Made by a program: the position numbers and the translations under genes. From a virus, in the IMG/VR virus record IMGVR_UViG_3300033148_002122, positions 1-64,000 of that record: 64,000 nt of DNA; one strand, written 5' to 3'. Shown one piece after another: positions 6,220 through 15,006 of this stretch. How positions within the stretch are numbered: position 1 is the stretch's first letter; every line of letters begins with the position of its first letter. The notes beneath the pieces were generated by a model. That model was given only the letters and a program-made list of their open reading frames with translations, was not told the origin of the DNA and did no database searches.

Positions 6220-7228
6220 TGACGTACTCATAGCCCCTCAAATCTCTTCTATACTAACTAGAGAAGAGTGTTCAACAGAACAAAACTTTTTTGGGACAAC
6301 TACGGCAAATCCATTAATACCTTCCAACATGGATACCATAACTGAGTCTGAAATGCTAGAAGCTACGTATGATCATGATATGATTGGTTTTCTACATAGG
6401 TATATGACCTTGGAAAAACAAGTTATGATGCTAAAAAAGGCTCTTGAAAACTACGGTGAGCCAACTTCACATTTTCCTCTTACTATTGGTGTTAATGAGA
6501 ACCTTGACGATCTTGATAAGGTATTTGGAGACATGCTGTACTCAACGGTTTTACTAGATGTTGCACACGCTGGAATAAAAAAGGCAGCTACGAGAGCATA
6601 TACTATAAAAAGAAACTATGGTGTAAAAGTTATAGCAGGAAACGTAGCTACTAGAGACTGTGCGCTAAGACTTGTTGACAGCGGTGTAGATGGTCTTAAA
6701 GTTGGTATTGGAAATGGGAGTATATGTTCTACTAGGTTAGTAACTGGTTGTGGTGTACCACAAATACATGCATTACTTGAGGTTAACAAAATAAGAAAAG
6801 ATAGAGGCTTAGACTACGATGACTTTATCATAATTTCGGATGGAGGAATCAATTATTATGGTGATATAGCCAAGGCAATAGTTGCTGGAGCAAATTTTGT
6901 TATGAGTGGAAAACTATTTGCTGGATGTTCAGAGACACCTGGATTAAACTTTTTACTTGACAGTGGACAACATAAGGTGTACCGTGGAATGGCTAGTAAA
7001 GAGGCTAGGATGGACTGGGGTGGAACACGTACTAATGGTGTAACTCCAGAGGGTGTATCAACAATAGTTCCGTCAAAAGGGTACATGGTTAAGGTAGCAA
7101 AAGAAGTTGAGGGTGCCCTTAAGTCAACTATGTCATACGTTGGAGTTAGATCACTGCGTGAACTGTATCTAGAAGGTAAGTTTATAACACAGACTAGTAA
7201 TGGTGTTAGAGAAGGTGAAACACGATGA
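6191..7228 (+). CDS. GMP reductase / IMP dehydrogenase family enzyme
   Basis: 345 residues, close to the 346-347 of bacterial GMP reductase and without the CBS domains of IMP dehydrogenase. Catalytic loop K-V-G-I-G-N-G-S-I-C-S-T-R places the nucleophile at Cys179. S-D-G-G (phosphate binding), G-M-A-S-K-E-A and P-E-G-V-S-T-I-V-P follow in the expected order. GMP reductase turns GMP to IMP with NADPH; the E-G-V-x-x-x-V-P segment looks more like IMP dehydrogenase, so direction is uncertain. The ATG at 6191 has AAGGA 7 bases upstream; TTG 6152 and ATG 6188 are alternatives. It lies next to dCMP deaminase, so both purine and pyrimidine pools are likely adjusted. Confidence 0.85.
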   Translation: MNSDVGLTFDDVLIAPQISSILTREECSTEQNFFGTTTANPLIPSNMDTITESEMLEATYDHDMIGFLHRYMTLEKQVMMLKKALENYGEPTSHFPLTIGVNENLDDLDKVFGDMLYSTVLLDVAHAGIKKAATRAYTIKRNYGVKVIAGNVATRDCALRLVDSGVDGLKVGIGNGSICSTRLVTGCGVPQIHALLEVNKIRKDRGLDYDDFIIISDGGINYYGDIAKAIVAGANFVMSGKLFAGCSETPGLNFLLDSGQHKVYRGMASKEARMDWGGTRTNGVTPEGVSTIVPSKGYMVKVAKEVEGALKSTMSYVGVRSLRELYLEGKFITQTSNGVREGETR

Positions 7229-7425
7229 TAAAATTAAGTAAGAAATTTAAAATAGGGAGATTTGGTCAAGACTCTGTAGATGAGGCAAAGTGGAGAGACA
7301 CGGAACAGAGGGTAATGCCAGTTTTCTTGGAAGAAGATGATATTATTAGTATACAAATGGCTCTGCTAACACTAGAAGAATACGAGAAAGGCGAACAATG
7401 GTTAATAATCCCAAAGCTACCGTAG
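7225..7425 (+). CDS. small hypothetical protein
   Basis: 66 residues. ATG 7225 overlaps the stop of the upstream enzyme (ATGA) and has GAAGGTG before it. Basic N-terminus, acidic C-terminal half, predicted helical. It overlaps the glycosyltransferase gene by 28 bases. Not recognised. Confidence 0.6.
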   Translation: MIKLSKKFKIGRFGQDSVDEAKWRDTEQRVMPVFLEEDDIISIQMALLTLEEYEKGEQWLIIPKLP

Positions 7426-8201
7426 TTATACCAACACACAAGCTAGAATCGCGTGAGGGTAATGTTGTTAGCCTGCTTAGTAGTATTACCAAAGTCTGTG
7501 ACTCAGACTTATATCAGGTAGTAGTCATTATTAATAATCCAGTTCTTGCTAGATTATTTGGTGTTAGTAACACTAAAAAATATGATGTAATGCCTGGAAC
7601 AAACATAATGACTGTTAACTTGTTTGATAACTACGGTTTATCAACGGCATGGAATGCAGCGATAGAAGTAGCTAAGGGTGAATACCTAATGTTTATTAGT
7701 CATGACGTAATACTAACTGAACCAAATAATATTTTTGAAAAAATGATTGCCTTGAAAGAAACCTATGAGATTCTAGAAGATGATGAAGTCTTCGTATTTG
7801 GTGTTGAGGGTACAATCCAGACAGTTGGTAAAAGAGTTCGTATAGTGAATAGATATGAAAATGGTCAGTTTGTTAAAACACTTAGGGTTGATGAAGTCAG
7901 TGGTTTCCTATTTGGAATACACTCAAAGTATATGACAAAGAATTTCTTTGATGATAGTTTATCACCCTGTTTTTATGAAGAGTTGGATCTTTGTATGAGA
8001 GGAAGGGAACAGAAGCTATCAAATATTATTATACCTGGGATAAACTATAAGCATGAGTTCGGGATTAGTGCTAATAACCCGCGTACAACAATGCTTAAGT
8101 GGAAAACTCTAGATGGAATAGAGATGGAAGAATCACTATGGTCTATTAACAGGCGTAATAAGAGTCACTTAGAGGAAAAATGGGGTATTACTATTGGATA
8201 A
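7398..8201 (+). CDS. family 2 glycosyltransferase
   Basis: 267 residues, ATG 7398 after GAAAGGCG. It opens with a Rossmann-like strand V-V-I-P-T-H, then V-V-I-I-N-N, G-L-S-T-A-W-N-A-A-I, and G-E-Y-L-M-F-I-S-H-D, where a D-x-D-like S-H-D replaces the usual metal-binding D-D-D. Later C-F-Y-E-E-L-D-L-C matches the conserved E-D-x-D-L of GT2 enzymes. It transfers a sugar from a nucleotide donor to an unknown acceptor, in the cytoplasm, with no membrane segment. It overlaps the epimerase gene, which suggests a shared pathway. Confidence 0.82.
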   Translation: MVNNPKATVVIPTHKLESREGNVVSLLSSITKVCDSDLYQVVVIINNPVLARLFGVSNTKKYDVMPGTNIMTVNLFDNYGLSTAWNAAIEVAKGEYLMFISHDVILTEPNNIFEKMIALKETYEILEDDEVFVFGVEGTIQTVGKRVRIVNRYENGQFVKTLRVDEVSGFLFGIHSKYMTKNFFDDSLSPCFYEELDLCMRGREQKLSNIIIPGINYKHEFGISANNPRTTMLKWKTLDGIEMEESLWSINRRNKSHLEEKWGITIG

Positions 8202-9192
8202 AAAAATAGTTGTAACTGGAGGAGCAGGATTTATAGGCTCACACGTAGTTGATGTTCTTGCTAATGATGGAAATGAAGTTCATGTAATTGATGATTATTC
8301 GGGAGCTTACAGAGGTAAGTTTGAGAACAATCTTGCTGTATACAATGATGTGAGTGTGGCTAGTAAAGAAGCACATGAACTTATAAGTAGTATAGAACCC
8401 AACGAGATATGGCACTTGGCTGCGAATGCGCGTGAGGGTGGTTCGTGGTTTCAGCCAAAAAATATAGTTGAACGAAATTCATACGGTTTTATAAATATTC
8501 TTGAAGCTGCTATTAGTGGAGGTAAGCTAGACAAGTGTATACTATTTTCTAGTATGTCAGTTTATGGCAGCGAAACACCTCCTTTTACTGAGGACATGAC
8601 TCCCCAGCCAGAAAATCCATATGCAGTTTCCAAGTATGCAGCGGAACAGTATCTAAGGCTATTATCGCCTTTGTATGACTTCAGTTGGCTTGTAATTAGA
8701 CCACACAATGTGTTCGGTGAGAGAGTCTATAGACACGATAAAATCAGGAACGTAATAGCGATTTTCTGCAATCAAATACTACTGGGTGAACCAATCTACA
8801 TCTACGGAGATGGTAAGCATACTAGGGCACACTCCTATATATACGACTGTATTGGTCCGATTATGAGGGCAGGTAGTGAGATAAATAACGAGGTTATAAA
8901 TATAGGTGGAAATAAAAATTATACAATTTATGAAACAGCAGATTTAGTAAGAAAGGCAATGGGTCAGCCAGATTGGGAAATTGTATTCCTACCAAAACGC
9001 TATAGAGAGGTTCCAGATGCCTACTGTGATCATAAAAAAGCTGAAAATTTATTATCTTTTAAAGAACACATAGGTGCAGATAGCGGAATTCAGCTAGTTT
9101 CTGAAGCTTTTATGTATGAAGGTCCGGTGCAATACAAAGATAATGAACCACTTGTGTTAAATCACAAATTAATTCCAAAAACATGGAAATAA
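8194..9192 (+). CDS. NAD-dependent nucleotide-sugar epimerase/dehydratase (SDR)
   Basis: 332 residues from TTG 8194, inside the end of the glycosyltransferase gene; no in-frame ATG precedes the cofactor motif. It shows G-G-A-G-F-I-G-S-H, then D-D-Y-S-G, L-A-A-N-A-R, S-S-M-S-V-Y-G and catalytic Y-A-V-S-K (SDR Y-x-x-x-K), and R-P-H-N-V-F-G, all typical of UDP-glucose 4-epimerase relatives. It interconverts or dehydrates an NDP-sugar. The substrate is not determinable from motifs. It is followed by a structured non-coding gap and probably ends a transcription unit. Confidence 0.85.
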   Translation: MDKKIVVTGGAGFIGSHVVDVLANDGNEVHVIDDYSGAYRGKFENNLAVYNDVSVASKEAHELISSIEPNEIWHLAANAREGGSWFQPKNIVERNSYGFINILEAAISGGKLDKCILFSSMSVYGSETPPFTEDMTPQPENPYAVSKYAAEQYLRLLSPLYDFSWLVIRPHNVFGERVYRHDKIRNVIAIFCNQILLGEPIYIYGDGKHTRAHSYIYDCIGPIMRAGSEINNEVINIGGNKNYTIYETADLVRKAMGQPDWEIVFLPKRYREVPDAYCDHKKAENLLSFKEHIGADSGIQLVSEAFMYEGPVQYKDNEPLVLNHKLIPKTWK

Positions 9193-9521
9193 CTAGTATC
9201 CACTAAAGGGTTTAGAGAGTCTTTAATAGTAGGCAACACACTAAAATTGCCAGTCAGAAAATGACAAAAAATATAATGGGGAGATTTATTTAGGATCCTA
9301 ATTCTTCACCAACCCGTTACTCCGGTCAGGTAGTTTTCTGACTGGAAGGGTAAACCTATACCTATAGGTAAGATTTTGATTTTAAATTTACTATAACTTC
9401 TCGCAGCACCTTTGGTGCTGCTCGAATCATCCCCAAAGGGGATGATGAGTCTTAATCTTAAGATTTTTGTCTTCAAAAATTATCTTCCGAAGGAAGATTA
9501 TTATAGTATGAAGGAGTTCAA
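9193..9521 (+). ncRNA. non-coding region dense in hairpins, possible structured leader
   Basis: No open frame of note. Successive stems are: CCGGTCAG/CTGACTGG (9322-9345, one G-T), palindrome TACCTATAGGTA (9358-9369), GCAGCACC-TTT-GGTGCTGC (9403-9421), ATCATCCCC-AAA-GGGGATGAT (9426-9446), ATTTTTG-TCTT-CAAAAAT (9463-9480) and ATCTTCC-GAA-GGAAGAT (9482-9498). CCAGTCAGAAAA at 9250-9261 is an exact complement of TTTTCTGACTGG at 9334-9345, so that strand has two competing partners. The region could be the 5' leader of the fibre gene at 9522 or an independent RNA. A T-rich run after 9463 gives only weak terminator character. Confidence 0.5.
9247..9277 (+). promoter_or_regulatory. candidate sigma70-type promoter
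   Basis: TTGCCA (9247-9252) and TATAAT (9272-9277) are separated by 19 bases. The -10 box is perfect, but the spacer is longer than the preferred 17. It precedes the hairpin-rich leader and the fibre gene, so it would start a transcript of about 240 bases before the ATG at 9522. Part of the spacer is the 12-base inverted repeat arm at 9250-9261. Confidence 0.4.
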
Positions 9522-11000
9522 ATGGGTTTAAATGACACAGATAAACTTGGTCTAAAAAGACCTATTGATGGTGAAACCGACTGGGGTACGGGGGACGATG
9601 ATAGCCTAAACTTCAATTTTGAGCTTCTTGAAGAGGTGTTACTTCCTTCTGGCGGGTCTACTCATCAGATTCGTTATGTTGCTAAGTCTTTTGTGGGTCT
9701 ATCCCTTCCAGTTACAGGTGCAAAGATATTTGGAACCATAAACGATGCTATTGCAGACATTACGCCAGGAAATAACTATCCAGATGTTGTAGTAGTTTAC
9801 CCAGGGGTATATAACGAAGAGATTCTAATAACTGACAGATCAGTTATTATACATGGACTTACAAACGCACACAATAGTTCATACGCGGCAGACAGCGTAG
9901 TAATAAGTAGTAATGCTAATAGCGCAACTGCAACAGGTAGAGCCTGTGTTAGCGTTAATCTTCGTTCTGGGGAGGATGAAGCACATCCAGACGGTCAAGA
10001 CCTATGGGATCTTTCGTATAACCAGCATGAAACAAGAACATACACCAAAATAGTTTTTAATAATATCTTTTTTGATAACTATGGTAAATACTACTTGGAC
10101 GAGCCGCATGACACAGACACAGCGTATTACCTAGACTGTACAGATGGTGGAACACCTCCATATTATGGAAACTATACCTGGATTGTATTCAACAACTGCC
10201 TGTTCAGAGGACAAGTTTGGTGGGCATATAATAGAGGTTACGAAGGTGATCTCAGTCACTTAACTTCTTGGTATCAGTACGGATTTAGGTTAAAAGCGTA
10301 TTCAACCTATATAAGATTTATGGATTGTAATCTTGGATTTATGAACTATGGGAGAGGAAACTACGGAAAGAATGGTTTTTTCTGTGGATTTATGCAACCA
10401 TTCTATTGTGGAACTGACGGGACTAGTTTTATTAGTTGGTATGCAGGGGCACCAGGGACAACTCTAGAGTTTGAAAGATATAGTGGTAATGAATATCAGG
10501 AATACCCAAGTGGTGGTTATATAAGACCTTATAACATTCATCGTTCTAGCATGAGGATGATGAGGTCAGACGTTAATGTTATAGAATACTATGGAAATTT
10601 TGTTCCAAATCCACCCTATGACTCATTATACGATGGTATTGGGTGGGTTTACGGCCATGGGGCAGATTCTTCTAATGCTATTTTTACTACTGAAAACATG
10701 GGACATATATACATCAGAGCCTCTGTTTTAAAACCTTCAGTATGGGGTGATGAGGCCGATTATGGTCCAGATCCTAGTGATGATTCTATAGAGAACTCCA
10801 ACTGGATTAACATCTATACAAACCCAGGTGATCCTGCTGCCGTGTATGGAGAGGGCAAACTCGACCCAAGTAGTCCTGACACGCCCCACTGTACAAGTAG
10901 TGCTTTTAACGCTGAAGGAGCTTATAGATTTGGATCTGAATCTGTATTACTTAACGTGTACCAGAATTTACTTGGTGGGCAATCAATTAGATCTCTTTAA
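9522..11000 (+). CDS. beta-helix fibre or tailspike-like protein
   Basis: 492 residues, ATG 9522 after GAAGGAG. A short N-terminal segment (D-T-D-K-L-G-L-K-R-P) is followed by alternating short strands and Asn/Gly turns from about residue 65: P-D-V-V-V-V-Y-P-G-V-Y-N-E-E, then V-I-I-H-G-L. This is the pectate-lyase-type right-handed beta-helix found in phage tailspikes that bind or cut surface polysaccharides. It is rich in Tyr, Gly and Asn. No catalytic residues can be assigned. Unlike the other fibre-like proteins it contains no Asp-Ser-Thr triplet. It heads the cluster of glycosyltransferases at 11.4-14.2 kb. Confidence 0.7.
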   Translation: MGLNDTDKLGLKRPIDGETDWGTGDDDSLNFNFELLEEVLLPSGGSTHQIRYVAKSFVGLSLPVTGAKIFGTINDAIADITPGNNYPDVVVVYPGVYNEEILITDRSVIIHGLTNAHNSSYAADSVVISSNANSATATGRACVSVNLRSGEDEAHPDGQDLWDLSYNQHETRTYTKIVFNNIFFDNYGKYYLDEPHDTDTAYYLDCTDGGTPPYYGNYTWIVFNNCLFRGQVWWAYNRGYEGDLSHLTSWYQYGFRLKAYSTYIRFMDCNLGFMNYGRGNYGKNGFFCGFMQPFYCGTDGTSFISWYAGAPGTTLEFERYSGNEYQEYPSGGYIRPYNIHRSSMRMMRSDVNVIEYYGNFVPNPPYDSLYDGIGWVYGHGADSSNAIFTTENMGHIYIRASVLKPSVWGDEADYGPDPSDDSIENSNWINIYTNPGDPAAVYGEGKLDPSSPDTPHCTSSAFNAEGAYRFGSESVLLNVYQNLLGGQSIRSL

Positions 11001-11024
11001 CTTAATATAATCTCAGATTAGGAC

Positions 11025-11053
11025 TTGACAAACCAAAGTTGGTGTGATACAAT
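11025..11053 (+). promoter_or_regulatory. perfect-spacing sigma70-like promoter match
   Basis: TTGACA (11025-11030), 17 bases, TACAAT (11048-11053). This is the best sigma70 match noticed in the window. The -10 box overlaps the likely ATG at 11052, so transcripts would start inside the gene and serve genes downstream (11447 onward) rather than this one. It may also be chance within coding sequence. Confidence 0.35.
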
Positions 11054-11432
11054 GAAGATTACTTACATAGGGGTTCCCATCTACTACGCCCCAGTAGAAG
11101 ACTCTACGGCTTTTCTATTTGATTCTACTTTCCACGAACCAGGGAATGAAGTGATTATGGAAAGAAAGACAGCAAAAGCTTTGATGGTTGGTTTTGATGT
11201 CCACGAAGATGGATCTAAGAATATATACAAAATTATTAAGTATAGTGACTACACAGGGCTGGAGCAGGAATGGGGAGACAGTACGTCTGTTACTATATTA
11301 GACACTGCTGTTCAAGATATTGTTGACTTATATTCTGCCAAACGACTAGATCCAGATTCTACAGTTTCGGAAACACCAAGTAGTTACCAAAGAAGTAACA
11401 CACTTGCTAGGAGTTTTACTAAAACAGTATAA
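11052..11432 (+). CDS. small virion-associated protein with DST triplets
   Basis: 126 residues from ATG 11052; TTG 11025 is an alternative that adds nine residues, and neither has a strong Shine-Dalgarno. It contains four Asp-Ser-Thr triplets, a density far above chance. Its first residues (M-K-I-T-Y-I-G-V-P) resemble those of the protein at 39266 (M-K-I-S-F-L-N-V-P), which lies just before the major capsid gene, so it may be a related beta-sandwich virion protein. Function otherwise unknown. Confidence 0.6.
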   Translation: MKITYIGVPIYYAPVEDSTAFLFDSTFHEPGNEVIMERKTAKALMVGFDVHEDGSKNIYKIIKYSDYTGLEQEWGDSTSVTILDTAVQDIVDLYSAKRLDPDSTVSETPSSYQRSNTLARSFTKTV

Positions 11433-11446
11433 GGAAGAAGGATAAT

Positions 11447-12289
11447 ATGCTAAGGATATTGGTTCCATTTTATAATGCTGCTGAAACTTTACCAAGGTTA
11501 ATAGAGAGTTTAGCAGCACAGACAGATCAGAACTTTGATGTATTGTTTTTAGATGATGCGTCTAAAGATGATTCTGGCAAGGTAATACATAACATCATAC
11601 ACGATGATTTTCCATCCTTAAGTTCGAAGGTGGATTATTACAAGAATGATGAAAATATTGGTATAATGTGTAACGTAATTAAAGGTGTTGATCTTACAGA
11701 CGATCACGTAATTTGCTGCATATGCGATGGTGATGATTTTTTATCAGAGGATGCAGTTGAGGTAGTTAGTAAACACTACAGTGAAAACGACATAGACTTT
11801 GCGTGGTCTAACTTTACATTCTATCCTTCTCTACGCCCCGGTTTTTCAAGAGAAATTAATAGAGATATATCTGCTAGGATATTCTATCCATTTTGGTGGA
11901 TGAGTCATATGCGTACATGGAAGGCAGGTACGTTTAAAAAGATCGACTACGAGAAGAAATTTAAGTGGCAGGGCGAGTGGTTTGACTACGCAAATGACTT
12001 AGCTATCATGTTTGCACTTCAGGAAGTAACTGACAAGTATATGTATATTCCTTATCAGCTATACTTTCATGATGTAAGTGAGGGAGAGAATACAACCAGG
12101 AGTCCAGAGAAGAGAGAGAAGCAACTTATAGAAGAAATGCGCATTAGATCTCTAGTCGATGACAAAGATGCACTATTAGCTAACCAGTATTATAGACATA
12201 TAATAGTTTTCTATGAGGGTATAATGGATGCTATTAGTAAGGATGAAAACTTAAAAGGAATACTCAAGGAGAAAGGATTTCCTGTATAA
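11447..12289 (+). CDS. family 2 glycosyltransferase
   Basis: 280 residues, ATG 11447 after GAAGAAGGA. Classic GT2 N-terminus: L-V-P-F-Y-N-A-A-E-T-L-P-R-L, S-L-A-A-Q-T, F-L-D-D-A-S-K-D-D-S-G, then the metal-binding C-D-G-D-D-F. Length covers the GT-A catalytic domain with about 60 extra C-terminal helical residues. No membrane segment, so it acts in the cytoplasm. It is coupled to the methyltransferase-like gene (TAATG overlap), suggesting that one glycan is assembled and then methylated. Confidence 0.85.
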   Translation: MLRILVPFYNAAETLPRLIESLAAQTDQNFDVLFLDDASKDDSGKVIHNIIHDDFPSLSSKVDYYKNDENIGIMCNVIKGVDLTDDHVICCICDGDDFLSEDAVEVVSKHYSENDIDFAWSNFTFYPSLRPGFSREINRDISARIFYPFWWMSHMRTWKAGTFKKIDYEKKFKWQGEWFDYANDLAIMFALQEVTDKYMYIPYQLYFHDVSEGENTTRSPEKREKQLIEEMRIRSLVDDKDALLANQYYRHIIVFYEGIMDAISKDENLKGILKEKGFPV

Positions 12290-13092
12290 TGGGTAGGAAC
12301 ATACTAGAAAACTCCCTGGCTGAAGCTATCAGAGGTATGAAGGCTAAGAGTGTTATTGATGTTGGAGGTGCTTGGGAATCTACAGGACTTGCCACGCATA
12401 TTTTAGATATTGAGCCAAGGAATAATCGGCATAATTTTGCTGATTGGATACAGGGTGATATTTGTCAGAAAGAAACGTGGGACCAATTTGATGATAATCA
12501 GTTTGATTTTGCTATATGTACACAGACTTTAGAAGATATCTATGATCCTATCACAGTGTGTAATGGTTTATCAAGGGTAGCAAGATGTGGCTACTTAGAG
12601 ACACCCTCTATGATAGGTGAAATAACTAGATTCTCAGATAGAAAAAAAGATAATATTGAGGCAGATATTAATGGCTATCTACACCATAGATATATTATTG
12701 AAGTTATTAACGGAACTGATAAAGAGCGCATATCAGTATTACCCGTTGTGAGTCCAGAGTGGAAACCAAAGGGAAAGTTTATTCAATTTGACGATGATGC
12801 TATAATAGTTGCCATACCAAAAACAGCAAGAGTATTGATTAATGATCTACTAAAAAATAATGTAATAGCAGTTGATACTAACAACTGGAATAGAGTAAAT
12901 TTTGTTGGATTATTTTGGAAAGAAAGTATAAAGTGTGTTATGCTAGAAAATGATGCACTTGACTATATTAGATATAAAATACTGGAGATAACTGAACCAG
13001 GATATTTACCTAACTATAATCCTATAAAATTACAGCGCAGGTTTGCCGAAGTTTTTGAACCAGGAGGAAATAATGGGATTTTGGAATCATGA
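12289..13092 (+). CDS. SAM-dependent methyltransferase-like protein
   Basis: 267 residues. The N-terminal half follows a class I methyltransferase pattern: V-I-D-V-G-G-A-W (motif I), I-L-D-I-E-P, W-I-Q-G-D-I-C, F-D-F-A-I-C-T-Q-T-L-E-D-I (motif IV region), then a post-motif strand. Motif I lacks the usual G-x-G-x-G, so activity is not certain. The C-terminal third is unassigned. Location between two glycosyltransferases suggests sugar methylation. It overlaps both neighbours. Confidence 0.6.
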   Translation: MGRNILENSLAEAIRGMKAKSVIDVGGAWESTGLATHILDIEPRNNRHNFADWIQGDICQKETWDQFDDNQFDFAICTQTLEDIYDPITVCNGLSRVARCGYLETPSMIGEITRFSDRKKDNIEADINGYLHHRYIIEVINGTDKERISVLPVVSPEWKPKGKFIQFDDDAIIVAIPKTARVLINDLLKNNVIAVDTNNWNRVNFVGLFWKESIKCVMLENDALDYIRYKILEITEPGYLPNYNPIKLQRRFAEVFEPGGNNGILES

Positions 13093-14200
13093 TCCATCAG
13101 GAACTACTTTAGAGAAATACTACAAGGAACTAAGGAATGATGACACAGGGGCACTAGACTATCCGCAGTCTTTTGTTGATATTATCACACCAAATGCTGG
13201 TGGACTAAAAATGGCAGAAGGTGTGTACAAAGCTTTATGTAGTAAAGGTGATTCTATCAACTGGAGACTATTTCCAGTTTCACAAGGTGATTTTGGGGCA
13301 CATGATTTTTGGGTTAAGACTGCCCAGTTAGATGAGCGTGTATTTCCAATACTAAACGATTGGAACAAACCAGTACCTCATGCGTACAACCAAGCATACA
13401 TGTATAGCATGAAGTTTAAAAATCCATCTCCATTTATATTTACTATGGATGATGACACGCGACTCATCAGGGATGATTGGCTACAGTATTTACTATGGCT
13501 AAGAAATTCTTATCCAGATCCAGAACAGATTGGTATTACCACCTATGGTACATCAGCTATTGGACGTAAACCCCCAGAAGGTAAATTCTGGCTGGAAAAT
13601 GATGTTGGTTGGGATTCTAACCTAATATATAGACCTATATTTGACAGAGTTGGTTTAGCAGATGAAAACTATTGCTGGCATTTTGGTGACAGCGATATAT
13701 GCAGAAGACTTACTCTACATCAAAATTATAAAATTTTGTTAGGGAAACAGGTAAATAAGTGGAGAAGTCATTTTGGCCGTGTTGGATCTAGCCAACTAGG
13801 TTACAAAGAAGCTTGGTGGAGGGGAATGTCTATAGAAGTTGGAGGACAAAAGTGGGCCAATACACCAGTAAAGGGTGTTGGAGCAGAATTAGGGGTTGAC
13901 AAGGTAAGGCAAGAGAGCTATACTTACCCAAAAGAAGGATGGTGGGACGCAGGGCTAGACTTCATGACATTTGACCACGGTATGAAGTGTGAGTCACATA
14001 GTAAGTTTCCTTTCTTTATTGATGACCATCCAGAGGTTTCTTGTACTACACCTTCTACTGACGTAAACTTAAGGGTATACAAGAGATATCGTGAAAAACA
14101 TCCAGACCACAAAGGAATGTATGATGATGTTGTCAGGAGACTCTATAGTATCGAAGGAACAGTTGATGAATTCTTACAGGGTGTACCTGAAGGGTTGTAA
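13073..14200 (+). CDS. glycosyltransferase (GT2-like)
   Basis: 375 residues. ATG 13073 is chosen because CAGGAGG precedes it; an in-frame TTG lies at 13043. F-T-M-D-D-D-T-R (D-x-D metal motif) near residue 125 and D-S-D-I-C-R-R near 205 parallel the donor and acceptor motifs of GT-A enzymes. It is longer than the other GT2 proteins here, with a C-terminal Trp/Tyr-rich extension. It overlaps the start region of the recombinase gene. Confidence 0.7.
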   Translation: MGFWNHDPSGTTLEKYYKELRNDDTGALDYPQSFVDIITPNAGGLKMAEGVYKALCSKGDSINWRLFPVSQGDFGAHDFWVKTAQLDERVFPILNDWNKPVPHAYNQAYMYSMKFKNPSPFIFTMDDDTRLIRDDWLQYLLWLRNSYPDPEQIGITTYGTSAIGRKPPEGKFWLENDVGWDSNLIYRPIFDRVGLADENYCWHFGDSDICRRLTLHQNYKILLGKQVNKWRSHFGRVGSSQLGYKEAWWRGMSIEVGGQKWANTPVKGVGAELGVDKVRQESYTYPKEGWWDAGLDFMTFDHGMKCESHSKFPFFIDDHPEVSCTTPSTDVNLRVYKRYREKHPDHKGMYDDVVRRLYSIEGTVDEFLQGVPEGL

Positions 14201-15005
14201 AAGTGCGGATAGTACTATCAAGAATTATACTTATCATATCAATAATTTTGTTAGTACCGTTAGTACTGATTGGGTACACAACATTGATTTTGATTGGATT
14301 AATAGCCTTTTTTCTGTCTATTACGGAACAAAAAGTGGTATGAGTCCTTCGTATCAAATGGTGCTACTATCTGCATTCAGGAAATTTGTTGACATGTTAG
14401 GTATGGATTCAAGAAAAGTTGTGTTCAATGTACCAAAAAAGGTAAGATCAGGCGTAAAAGCCTTGACAGAGGAGCAGTTAAACTGTATACTAACAGGCAT
14501 AGGTGATTCACAGGGTTTTATGGAGTGTAGGGATAAGGCAATGTTTGCAATGTTTGGGTATCTTGGATTAAGACTGGCTGAACTTCAGAACATTAAGATT
14601 GATGACATAGACTTTGATAATAACAAAATTAAAGTTCTTGGTAAGGGTAACAGAATTGGGTATGTACCTCTAATTAAAGTAGTTAAGCCATACCTATTAT
14701 CATGGATGGAAAAGAGAGAGGGTGTATACCAGGATTGTAGTTTCTGGATTACACAAGATGGAAGGGAATTAGGCAAAAGAGCTATTCAGGTTCGAATGTC
14801 TAAGTATGTAAAACAATTTAATCCTAACAACAGTACGCATACACTAAGGCATACGGCAGCAACTATGCTAATTAATAAAGGTGTTGACATCAAGACTATT
14901 TCAACTCTTTTAAGACACACTAGTATTAAGACAACTGCGGATACTTATGCACATCAAAGTGTTGAGGCTGTTGGTAACAAAATGAACGGGATTTACGGAG
15001 GATAA
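14121..15005 (+). CDS. tyrosine recombinase / integrase
   Basis: 294 residues from ATG 14121 (AAAGGA upstream); ATG 14166 and GTG 14091 are alternatives. An N-terminal core-binding domain (S-T-I-K-N-Y-T-Y-H-I) precedes a complete catalytic set: Arg151 in G-L-R-L-A-E-L, Lys175 in G-K-G-N, His240/Arg243 in H-T-L-R-H, His266 in L-L-R-H-T, and the nucleophile Tyr276 in T-Y-A-H. It is compact and Xer-like, lacking an arm-binding domain. It could integrate the phage, resolve multimers, or flip DNA segments. No attachment site or inverted repeat pair is evident beside it. It overlaps the glycosyltransferase by about 80 bases. Confidence 0.9.
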   Translation: MMMLSGDSIVSKEQLMNSYRVYLKGCKSADSTIKNYTYHINNFVSTVSTDWVHNIDFDWINSLFSVYYGTKSGMSPSYQMVLLSAFRKFVDMLGMDSRKVVFNVPKKVRSGVKALTEEQLNCILTGIGDSQGFMECRDKAMFAMFGYLGLRLAELQNIKIDDIDFDNNKIKVLGKGNRIGYVPLIKVVKPYLLSWMEKREGVYQDCSFWITQDGRELGKRAIQVRMSKYVKQFNPNNSTHTLRHTAATMLINKGVDIKTISTLLRHTSIKTTADTYAHQSVEAVGNKMNGIYGG

Positions 15006-15006
15006 C

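Noticed and set aside
11006-11011. TATAAT as a second promoter before 11,025
   Set aside because: No acceptable -35 sequence at 16-18 bases upstream and no extended -10.
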